Assembly: GCA_027076245.1 (NCBI GenBank)
Contig: JALTKC010000377.1
Span: 1 to 14,159 of the forward strand
Length of the DNA stretch: 14,159 nt
Reading direction: 5' to 3'
From: Gammaproteobacteria bacterium
GTDB lineage: Bacteria > Pseudomonadota > Gammaproteobacteria > GRL18
Positions 6,101 through 13,051 of the stretch are shown here, in pieces. The notes beneath the pieces are model-generated. The model ran no database searches. It had not been told where the DNA came from and worked only from the letters and a program-made list of their open reading frames with translations. Position numbers and translations under genes: made by a program. Every line of letters begins with the position of its first letter. Position 1 is the stretch's first letter.

Positions 6101-8228
6101 GCCACTGATGGAACTTTTCCAGCCAGCTCAGAATTCTTTCCGGTTTATGCGTCTGTTTCCATTGACCGGCCACATATTTATTAGCTTCTGCCATGGTCGG
6201 GTAAATATGGATGGTGGCGAGAATTTTATTCAGACCGATACCGTTTTTCATGGCACTGACATACTCAGCAAGCAGATCGCCCGCATGTTCACCCACAATC
6301 GTAACACCTAAAATTTTGTCCTTGCCGGGTACGGTTAATACTTTTATAAACCCCTCTGTTTCCCCATCGGCAATGGCCCTGTCCAGATCATTGAGTTCAA
6401 AACGGCTGACTTCATAGTTAATGTTCTGCTGTTGCGCTTCCTGTTCATTAAGACCCACCCGGGCCACTTCAGGATCGGTAAAAGTTGCCCAGGGAATAAC
6501 AGAATAATCCACCTTAAAGCTTTTAAAATACCGGAACAGGCTGTTAACGGCAGCGTACCAGGCCTGATGCGCGGCGGTATGGGTAAACTGATACGGGCCG
6601 GCCACATCTCCGCAGGCATAAATATTGGGGTATTTTGTCTGCAGGTACTCATTAACTTCAATAGTGCCGTTTTTACTGAGGGGAATATTCAGATTTTCCA
6701 GACCAAAACCTGCGGTATTGGCTTTACGGCCCAGGGCAATAAGCACCTGATCAAATTCAATTTCTATAAGCTGATTCTGTGCATTGGTACATTGCAGAAT
6801 GGCTTGTGTACCCTTTCTGATAAAGGCTTTTGCCTGATATTGCAAACACAGGTTAATACCTTCCTGTCGAAAACGCTGGTGAATAATATCCGATACATCC
6901 GGATCTTCGCGCTTCATTAAACGGCTATTGCGTTCAATCTGAGTGACATGACTGCCCAGGCGGGCAAAACTCTGAGCCAGTTCACAGCCAATGGGACCGC
7001 CACCCAGAACCAGCAGACGCCGGGGTAATTCCTGCAGCTCCCACAGGGTATCCGAGGTCAGATAATCTATCTGCTCCAGCCCTTCTATCTCAGGTACCAG
7101 TGGCCGTGCACCGGTGGCAATGACAATATTTTTGGTACTAAGCACCTGGCCGTTAATCGCAACTTCAAAAGGAGAAACTATTCTGGCCTCACCCTGCAGG
7201 CATTCCACGCCCAGTTGGCTATAACGTTCGACTGAATCATGGGGTTCAATGTCTTTAATTACCCGTTTAACCCGCTGCATGACTTTTTTAAAGTCTATGC
7301 TGGATGGCTCAGACTGAATACCCAATTCATTAGCCCGCTGTATCTGTGACATCAGCCGGGCAGAGCGGATCAGAGCCTTGGAAGGTACACAACCGGTATT
7401 CAGGCAGTCACCGCCCATTTTATGCTTTTCTATCAGCGTCACCCGGGCTTTTACGGCAGCGGCAATATAAGCACTTACCAGTCCGGCTGCACCGGCACCG
7501 ATAACAATCATATTACGATCAAACTTTTTTGGTTTATTAAAACCCTGGTAAACTTTGTTAGCTTTTATCAGTGCAAGCATTTTTCTGGCAACCAGAGGAA
7601 AGATGCCCAATAAACTAAAGGACAGGATTAGCTCCGGGGATAAAATACCGGATGGCGATTGCAGTTGCCCTAACTGGGTTCCGGCGTTGACATAAACCAT
7701 AGTGCCGAGCAGCATGCCCACCTGACTGACCCAGTAATAGGTCCAGGTTTTTATCCGGGTTAAACCCATCAGCAGATTGATAATAAAAAACGGAAACAGC
7801 GGCACCAGACGCAGGGTAAAAAGATAAAAGGCACCTTCTTTTTTAATACCGGCATTAATTTTTTTTAACTGTTCGCCAAAACGGGCTTCCAGAGTATCGC
7901 GCAGTAAAAAACGGGAAACCAGAAAGGCCAGTGTCGCGCCGATACTACTGGCAAAGGAGATAATAAGCAGACCTGCAGCAAAACCAAACACCGCCCCGCC
8001 CAATAAGGTGAGCAGTGTAGCACCGGGAATGGACAGCGCCGTAGAGATAACATACAGCACAAAAAAACTGCCGGCAACCAGCATGGGCCTGGCCTGGTAA
8101 TAATCAATAAAGCGTAGCTGGTTGGCTTTAAGATAAGCAAAATTAAGGTACTGGGATAAGTCAAAGGCATAAAAGGCAGAAAAGCCCAGAGCGATAATCA
8201 TTAACACCAGTCGTTTTTTTACAGACAT
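6090..8228 (-). CDS. TVP38/DedA-like membrane domain fused to a MerA-like FAD disulfide oxidoreductase
   Basis: Two parts are joined in one 712-residue protein. Residues 1-225 form a TVP38/TMEM64 (SNARE-associated/DedA-like) membrane region with hydrophobic segments near 4-22, 50-70, 75-95, 133-155, 165-182 and 198-216. Residues 238-712 form a class I pyridine nucleotide-disulfide oxidoreductase: FAD-binding GAGAAG (244-249), redox pair CLNTGC (Cys 275 and 280), a second GGGPIG nucleotide-binding motif, the YACGDVAG FAD motif and a C-terminal dimer domain. At the usual catalytic His site (HPTxxE of glutathione reductase) it has Tyr 676 (YPTMAE), as in MerA. The MerA C-terminal Cys-Cys pair and N-terminal metal-binding domain are absent, so mercury reduction is doubtful. 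The flavin domain should be cytoplasmic. An open frame extends to a TTG at 8261, but ATG 8228 has a GGA 7 bases upstream and begins the usual MSVKKRLVL. Substrate unknown. Confidence 0.88.
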   Translation of the reverse strand: MSVKKRLVLMIIALGFSAFYAFDLSQYLNFAYLKANQLRFIDYYQARPMLVAGSFFVLYVISTALSIPGATLLTLLGGAVFGFAAGLLIISFASSIGATLAFLVSRFLLRDTLEARFGEQLKKINAGIKKEGAFYLFTLRLVPLFPFFIINLLMGLTRIKTWTYYWVSQVGMLLGTMVYVNAGTQLGQLQSPSGILSPELILSFSLLGIFPLVARKMLALIKANKVYQGFNKPKKFDRNMIVIGAGAAGLVSAYIAAAVKARVTLIEKHKMGGDCLNTGCVPSKALIRSARLMSQIQRANELGIQSEPSSIDFKKVMQRVKRVIKDIEPHDSVERYSQLGVECLQGEARIVSPFEVAINGQVLSTKNIVIATGARPLVPEIEGLEQIDYLTSDTLWELQELPRRLLVLGGGPIGCELAQSFARLGSHVTQIERNSRLMKREDPDVSDIIHQRFRQEGINLCLQYQAKAFIRKGTQAILQCTNAQNQLIEIEFDQVLIALGRKANTAGFGLENLNIPLSKNGTIEVNEYLQTKYPNIYACGDVAGPYQFTHTAAHQAWYAAVNSLFRYFKSFKVDYSVIPWATFTDPEVARVGLNEQEAQQQNINYEVSRFELNDLDRAIADGETEGFIKVLTVPGKDKILGVTIVGEHAGDLLAEYVSAMKNGIGLNKILATIHIYPTMAEANKYVAGQWKQTHKPERILSWLEKFHQWRRC

Positions 8229-8345
8229 GTTGTATCCATTAATAATCGGTAAGGAGTACAATTATTATGGGTGAATGGTATGGACAATTCTATAGCCATA
8301 TAAAATTGTTATAAAAAAATGATATTTGAGAGAATTTTAAAATAG
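8229..8345. other. Intergenic leader of the fused oxidoreductase gene
   Basis: This gap of 117 bases lies between the oxidoreductase gene and the TRIC gene on the same strand. It is AT-rich with several TATA-like stretches, but I see no convincing -35/-10 pair and no strong terminator for the TRIC gene. The two genes may be read together or separately. Confidence 0.3.
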
Positions 8346-8993
8346 TCAGGACTTAAACCTGAATCGTGGCAGGCTGATATTGTAATAAATGGCCAGCAGC
8401 CGGCCAATAAAGATACTGAATCCGGAAACCAGTGCTGCCAGGGTAATATCCTGGGTGAAAGACAGCAGGCCAATAAAAAACAGAGAGCCGATCCAGGACA
8501 CGGTAGCATACAGAGGGCTTAAAAAAACCACCGGAGTTTCATTACATAAAACATCTCTAAAAATACCACCCATGGTTCCGGTCATAACCCCCATAAAGCT
8601 GGCAATCAGGGGGGAAACGCCAAACATCAGGGACACCAGGGTACCGGCAACAGCAAAGGTGGCCAGACCGGCGGCATCGGCTACTAAAAAGAATTTAGGG
8701 GGTACCCGGATCAGTCGGGCAGCAATAAAAATAACAATTGCACTGGCCAGTGAAGCAATAAAAAAAGACTGATCATTGATCCAGAATACCGCCCGATCCA
8801 GCAGCATATCTCGCAGCGAACCGCCGCCCAGTCCAGTCGTTATAGCAATAATCACCACACCGAACAAATCAAACTGTTTAAAACCGGCTTTTAGCACACC
8901 AGACGCAGACGATACGATAACGGCCAGTAAGGTTATCCAGTACAGGTTTTCAAGTAATGTTGAATCAGGAGCCAGAGGCATAACATTATTCAC
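8346..8993 (-). CDS. TRIC-family (UPF0126/YadS-like) cation channel protein
   Basis: This is a small integral inner membrane protein of the trimeric intracellular cation channel family; bacterial members conduct monovalent cations, mainly K+. The 215 residues contain about seven hydrophobic segments and the two internal repeats of the family, each with its signature glycine-rich motif: GLGGGSLRD (54-62) and GTMGGIFRD (139-147), the latter followed by the typical VLCNETPVVF. The length is normal for the family. The longest frame starts with GTG at 8993; an ATG at 8981 (residue 5) is an equally good start, and neither has a clear ribosome binding site. It is divergent from the rhodanese gene and lies upstream of the fused oxidoreductase gene on the same strand. 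Family assignment is firm; physiological role is not shown. Confidence 0.9.
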   Translation of the reverse strand: MNNVMPLAPDSTLLENLYWITLLAVIVSSASGVLKAGFKQFDLFGVVIIAITTGLGGGSLRDMLLDRAVFWINDQSFFIASLASAIVIFIAARLIRVPPKFFLVADAAGLATFAVAGTLVSLMFGVSPLIASFMGVMTGTMGGIFRDVLCNETPVVFLSPLYATVSWIGSLFFIGLLSFTQDITLAALVSGFSIFIGRLLAIYYNISLPRFRFKS

Positions 8994-9013
8994 TTAAAGA
9001 ATTTATAACGGGA

Positions 9014-9032
9014 GTGATATTATCACTGATAA
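9014..9032. promoter_or_regulatory. Overlapping dyads in the TRIC/rhodanese divergent region
   Basis: GTGATA-T-TATCAC (9014-9026) is a perfect 13-base palindrome. It overlaps a second one, TTATC-ACT-GATAA (9020-9032). They lie between two divergent genes only 90 bases apart, a typical place for an operator. No regulator family can be named from the sequence. Confidence 0.45.
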
Positions 9033-9033
9033 T

Positions 9034-9064
9034 CAGGATAACTTTATTATATCCTGTTTTTATT
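9034..9064 (+). terminator. Terminator-like hairpin just upstream of the rhodanese gene
   Basis: CAGGATA (9034-9040) and TATCCTG (9050-9056) form a 7-base stem with a 9-base loop, followed by TTTTTATT. It lies 20 bases before the rhodanese start. It could be an attenuator or simply a dyad operator; the stem is AU-rich and modest. Confidence 0.35.
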
Positions 9065-9083
9065 ACAGTGAGAGAATAAAATA

Positions 9084-9554
9084 ATGCACAGAGAAACTTA
9101 TAAAACCATGGTGGCCAAAGTTGCACCACTGGTTAAGGAATTATTTCCATGGGAAGTGATTGAACAGCAGGAACAGGGTAAGGACTTTCTGTTTCTGGAT
9201 GTCCGTTGCCCGTCGGAATATCAGGTGATGCAGATTGAAGGGTCATTAAATGTACCCAGAGGCATTCTGGAAGTGGCCTGTGATTACGGCTATGAAGAAA
9301 CTGAACCGGAAGTGGTGGAAGCCAGGGACAGACATATTGTAGTCATTTGCCGTTCGGGTAATCGTAGTATTCTGGCAGCGCATACCATGCAACAGATGGC
9401 GTATCAGCATGTTTATTCACTTAAAACAGGCTTAAGAGGCTGGAATGATTATGAACTGCCGCTGATTTTTTCCAATGGTAATGGCGTACCTGTGGAAACA
9501 GCGGATAAATATTTTCAGGGTGAGATTACAGCGGAACAAATGGGGCCTCGATAA
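9084..9554 (+). CDS. Rhodanese-like domain protein (probable sulfurtransferase)
   Basis: This single-domain rhodanese of 156 residues is predicted cytoplasmic, with no signal peptide. Rhodaneses carry a sulfane sulfur on the active-site Cys and pass it to thiol or cyanide acceptors. The sequence shows the DVRCPSEY motif (39-46), the GSLNVPRG turn (53-60) and the active loop CRSGNRS (89-95) with catalytic Cys 89, followed by GLRGW (116-120), so the catalytic set is intact. An extra segment between about 63 and 82 (acidic, EETEPEVVEARD) and a tail after about 125 (NGVPVETADKYFQGEITAEQMGPR) extend the core. The ATG has GAGAG 9 bases upstream. It stops 5 bases before the end of the convergent glutamate-synthase-like gene. 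The physiological sulfur donor and acceptor are unknown. Confidence 0.9.
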   Translation: MHRETYKTMVAKVAPLVKELFPWEVIEQQEQGKDFLFLDVRCPSEYQVMQIEGSLNVPRGILEVACDYGYEETEPEVVEARDRHIVVICRSGNRSILAAHTMQQMAYQHVYSLKTGLRGWNDYELPLIFSNGNGVPVETADKYFQGEITAEQMGPR

Positions 9555-9559
9555 ATTGT

Positions 9560-11143
9560 TTACCAGCAGTCAGCTTGTGACTGTTCCCAGTCGTGCTTCC
9601 AGCAGTCGGGTATTTTGTCTTTATGCAGTAAACAGCCTTCAGCAATACAGGGGTATAGTTCTCCATAGTGACGGATATCAGTGCCGTTAACACGCCGGTT
9701 AATATGCCAGGGCTTTAATTCCTGTAAATTTTCAAGACCGGCAGTGGCCAGCAGGGAGGTCAGATTGGTTATCATGGAAGCATGATAGCGGGCCACCCGT
9801 TCCGCTTTTAAATCAATATCCAGAGCCTTATAGCGGGCCGGATTCTGGGTGGTAATACCGGTAGGACAGGTATCCTCATTGCACTGGCGTGACTGGATAC
9901 AGCCTAAAGCAAACATCATGGCACGGGCAGCGTTAATAGTATCTGCGCCTAAAGCCATCAGGCGCAGCATATGAAAAGCAGACATGGCTTTGCCTGAAGC
10001 AATAAGACGTATAGAGTCACGCAGTCCGATCCCCAGCAGAGCATTGTGGACAAATATAAGACCATCCCGTAAGGGCATGCCTACGGAATTGGTTAATTCT
10101 ACCGGTGCCGCACCGGTACCGCCTTCACCGCCATCAATGGTAATAAAATCCGGGCTGATGCCGGTTTCCAGCATGGCTTTACAAATAGCCAGAAACTCAA
10201 CCTTGCGGCCAATACAGAGTTTAAAACCAACCGGTTTACCACCGGATAACTGTCGCAGTTTCCGGATAAACTCAAGCAGTTCCCGTGGTGTGGAAAAGGC
10301 ACTGTGTGCCGCCGGGGAAATGACATCATGGCCCAGAGGAACCTGACGGATAGCGGCAATCTCCGGGGTAAGCTTAACGGCAGGCAAAATACCTCCATGA
10401 CCTGGTTTGGCACCCTGTGATAACTTTATTTCTATCATTTTGACACTATCATGCCGGGCTTTTTCAGCAAACTGATCGGCATCAAAGCCGCCCTGTTCAT
10501 TACGACAGCCAAAATAGGCCGTACCGATCTGCCAGACAATATCAGCACCATATTCAAGATGATAGGGACTAAGACCGCCTTCACCGGTATTGTGGTAAAA
10601 ACCGCCGGTTTTTGCACCCTTGTTCAGGGCCAGAATAGCATTTTTACTTAAGGCACCATAACTCATGGCGGAAATATTTAACGGGGATGCATAATAAGGT
10701 TCGCTGCAGTCCTTGCCGCCAAAGCGGATATGTGGATTGTTATTGCTGATTTTTTTAGGTGCGAGTGAATGATTTACCCATTCATAACCATTGCGGTAAA
10801 CGTCAAATACGGTACCGAATGGCCGGGTATCCCGCTGACCTTTGGCACGTTGGTAAATCAGGGCACGAAATTCCCGGTTGATGGGCATGCCGTTGGTATT
10901 GGACTCAACAAAATACTGCTGTATTTCAGGACGTATGGACTCAAATAGAAAACGAAAATGACCAATTACAGGGTACAGTCTTAAAATAGTATGCTGTCGC
11001 TGAGTGATGTCATACAGCCCCACTATAATCATCGGTATAAATACCCATAATAATGCATAAGCATCATCCCAGGTTTGTGCCACTAACCAGGTAAAGGGTA
11101 TGGCACTGATTGAGAAAATAAAAAATAACTGACGAACGGACAT
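9560..11143 (-). CDS. Membrane-anchored FMN-binding glutamate-synthase-family protein
   Basis: This 527-residue protein has two N-terminal hydrophobic segments (about 5-22 and 28-45), a linker, and a domain homologous to the FMN-binding synthase domain of glutamate synthase large subunits (from about 130). Landmarks are SAMSYGALSKNA, the NTGEGGLSPYH segment, KLSQGAKPGHGG, the FMN-site region ITIDGGEGGTGAAP, and the [3Fe-4S] cysteines 415, 421 and 426 (spacing C-x5-C-x4-C, then PTGITTQ). The amidotransferase domain and the GXGXG beta-helix of true GltB are missing, so it is a stand-alone GltB2-like protein whose reaction is not established. Such proteins probably need an external electron donor; the upstream gene on the same strand encodes a membrane ferredoxin, which is suggestive only. 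The gap of 87 bases between the two genes leaves operon membership open. Confidence 0.88.
   Translation of the reverse strand: MSVRQLFFIFSISAIPFTWLVAQTWDDAYALLWVFIPMIIVGLYDITQRQHTILRLYPVIGHFRFLFESIRPEIQQYFVESNTNGMPINREFRALIYQRAKGQRDTRPFGTVFDVYRNGYEWVNHSLAPKKISNNNPHIRFGGKDCSEPYYASPLNISAMSYGALSKNAILALNKGAKTGGFYHNTGEGGLSPYHLEYGADIVWQIGTAYFGCRNEQGGFDADQFAEKARHDSVKMIEIKLSQGAKPGHGGILPAVKLTPEIAAIRQVPLGHDVISPAAHSAFSTPRELLEFIRKLRQLSGGKPVGFKLCIGRKVEFLAICKAMLETGISPDFITIDGGEGGTGAAPVELTNSVGMPLRDGLIFVHNALLGIGLRDSIRLIASGKAMSAFHMLRLMALGADTINAARAMMFALGCIQSRQCNEDTCPTGITTQNPARYKALDIDLKAERVARYHASMITNLTSLLATAGLENLQELKPWHINRRVNGTDIRHYGELYPCIAEGCLLHKDKIPDCWKHDWEQSQADCW
9567..9583. terminator. Hairpin at the convergent end of the rhodanese and FMN-protein genes
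   Basis: CAGTCA (9567-9572), GCTTG and TGACTG (9578-9583) form a perfect 6-base stem, 12 bases past the rhodanese stop and inside the 3' end of the opposite gene. No T-run follows, so termination is uncertain. Confidence 0.2.
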
Positions 11144-11182
11144 AGACTGGCTTCTTATTTTTATTTTTCAGGATATGCATTA

Positions 11183-11188
11183 ATTATA
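11183..11188 (-). promoter_or_regulatory. Possible -10 element for the FMN-protein gene
   Basis: The minus strand reads a perfect TATAAT 40 bases before the ATG at 11143. The -35 region is poor (CTCATT at 17 bases), so this is only a weak hint that the FMN-protein gene has its own promoter. Confidence 0.25.
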
Positions 11189-11211
11189 GACGGGAAAAAA
11201 TTATAAATGAG

Positions 11212-11237
11212 AAAAAAATTGAAATAGAGTTTATTTC
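11212..11237 (-). terminator. Weak terminator candidate after the membrane ferredoxin gene
   Basis: On the minus strand GAAATA (11237-11232), a 5-base loop and TATTTC (11226-11221) form a 6-base AU-rich stem followed by AATTTTTTTC. It overlaps the gene's stop codon. The stem has only one G-C pair per arm, so read-through into the FMN-protein gene is likely. Confidence 0.3.
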
Positions 11238-12205
11238 TGTTTATTAATTTTTTTAAGTTCAAAGGCCGGTGCATTGCGATCTACAGCTTTAGCTTTTTCA
11301 CCAGTAACCCAGTTAATGACTCTTTTGTTTACGGTATGCTTATTTACATGGTGGTCGTTAAGTATTCCGGAATTTTTCTGTTGAACTTTATCACAGGCAT
11401 TCAGGCACTGGCCGCACTGGGTACAGGTAAACTTGGCGCGTTTAATGCTGCGGGTATGCAGGCGCATGGGGCAGGCTTTATCACATTCACGGTCACAGTA
11501 CTGACACAGATAAGCGCGGGGTTTATCAAAGCTGACCACCATGGCCTTGCTGTTGGCCATCCAGATTAAGCTTTGAAACACACCGACAGCGCAGCCGAAT
11601 TTACAGAACAGATGCCGGGCAAAGAAAAAATCGATGGTAAATATCGTGGTGGCGACAATTAAAAAACGGGTAGGGCCGGGGTTAAGCTGGCCGTTAAGCA
11701 AGTCCGGGATCAGTTCTTTTGGTGGCAGCAAATAACTGAGCAGGCTAAACGCCCAGACAAAGGCCATAAGTGCACAGGAAAAAAACACCAGCAGCCAGGG
11801 CAGAGCATTACGGGTTTTTTTAGAGGCTTTTTCCCACAGGGTGACGCGATTCAGGTATTTGAGCATCATGTCATTAAACATTTCCACTACGGAAAAATGC
11901 GGGCACAGCCAGCCGCAGTAAATGCGCCCCATGCGCCAGATGATCAGGCCGACAATAATAATAAAGCCTAACACTGGAATAAAGGCGTGAGTCAGCAGGG
12001 TAATGGCGGCACTGGCGGCATCCCCCTGACCCTGCTGAAAACTGTCCAGTCCTAATGTCCAGGGCTGGCCGAAAATAATAAAGTGGCCCAGCGTCAGATC
12101 CATACGGAAAATATCCAGAAACGGTGCTAGAATAAAAAGCAGAAAAAAACTGCTGCGGGTCAGAGTGCGGATCTGCTCCCGTCCGGGTTTGTCTTTAAAG
12201 CTCAT
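11231..12205 (-). CDS. NapH/CcoG-like polytopic membrane ferredoxin
   Basis: This 324-residue inner membrane protein probably relays electrons through iron-sulphur clusters. It has hydrophobic segments near 18-33, 75-92, 135-160, 181-197 and possibly 204-216. Two membrane-adjacent cysteine pairs typical of the NapH/CcoG/RdxA group are present: YCGWLCP (Cys 97 and 101) and CKFGC (Cys 201 and 205). A cytoplasmic ferredoxin section follows: C234-x2-C237-x3-C241-x3-C245-P, and C261-x2-C264-x2-C267-x3-C271, where the usual following Pro is Asp. It is shorter than CcoG (about 460-480) and lacks its C-terminal extension, so a cytochrome oxidase copper-assembly role is not supported. It is divergent from the repeat/HhH gene across a region with an FNR-type palindrome, and upstream of the FMN/[3Fe-4S] protein gene. 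Donor and acceptor are not known. Confidence 0.88.
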   Translation of the reverse strand: MSFKDKPGREQIRTLTRSSFFLLFILAPFLDIFRMDLTLGHFIIFGQPWTLGLDSFQQGQGDAASAAITLLTHAFIPVLGFIIIVGLIIWRMGRIYCGWLCPHFSVVEMFNDMMLKYLNRVTLWEKASKKTRNALPWLLVFFSCALMAFVWAFSLLSYLLPPKELIPDLLNGQLNPGPTRFLIVATTIFTIDFFFARHLFCKFGCAVGVFQSLIWMANSKAMVVSFDKPRAYLCQYCDRECDKACPMRLHTRSIKRAKFTCTQCGQCLNACDKVQQKNSGILNDHHVNKHTVNKRVINWVTGEKAKAVDRNAPAFELKKINKQK

Positions 12206-12314
12206 GGCTTAATATTAGTAAACATAATCTGTAAACGCATTATTTTAAATCAAGACGTTTTTTCGGTATAAAAGGTCTGCCAAGTGAAATTACTGCGGAT
12301 AGTTATAATGTTTA

Positions 12315-12355
12315 TTGACGTCCGTCAAGGATTCTGTTCAGCAGTGGGGTAAGAT
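12315..12355 (+). promoter_or_regulatory. FNR/FixK-type palindrome with a class II-spaced -10
   Basis: TTGACGTCCGTCAA (12315-12328) is a perfect palindrome matching TTGA-N6-TCAA, the core of FNR/FixK/NNR-type sites. TAAGAT (12350-12355) lies where a -10 box would be if the palindrome were centred near -41, the class II activator position, giving a transcript start near 12362 ahead of the gene at 12392. The site also lies about 116 bases upstream of the divergent membrane ferredoxin gene and may serve both. The match is seen; the regulator is inferred. Confidence 0.5.
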
Positions 12356-12391
12356 TAGTGATTAATTCTGGAAATTATACAGGGATATATT

Positions 12392-12991
<600 letters not shown>

Positions 12992-13000
12992 ACCTATGGG

Positions 13001-13022
13001 TTCCCACGCTCCCGCGTGGGAA
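13001..13022. repeat. GC-rich palindrome between convergent genes (REP-like, possible terminator)
   Basis: TTCCCACGC (13001-13009), loop TCCC and GCGTGGGAA (13014-13022) form a perfect 9-base stem directly after the HhH gene, followed by TGCATACG. From memory, very similar TTCCCACGC...GCGTGGGAATGC elements occur dispersed in many gammaproteobacterial genomes, so I call it a REP-like interspersed palindrome. It could also block transcription from either side, though it has no T-run. Only one copy is in this window. Confidence 0.6.
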
Positions 13023-13051
13023 TGCATACGCCCCCTAAAACAATAAATCTC

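Noticed and set aside
6090..8228. Annotation as mercuric reductase (merA)
   Set aside because: The C-terminal Cys-Cys pair and metal-binding N-terminus are missing and no mer genes are nearby.
8229..8261. TTG at 8261 as the start of the fused oxidoreductase
   Set aside because: The ATG at 8228 has a better-placed GGA and starts the natural N-terminal membrane helix.
11231..12205. Annotation as CcoG or NapH proper
   Set aside because: It is much shorter than CcoG, and no cco or nap genes are adjacent; only the general family is supported.
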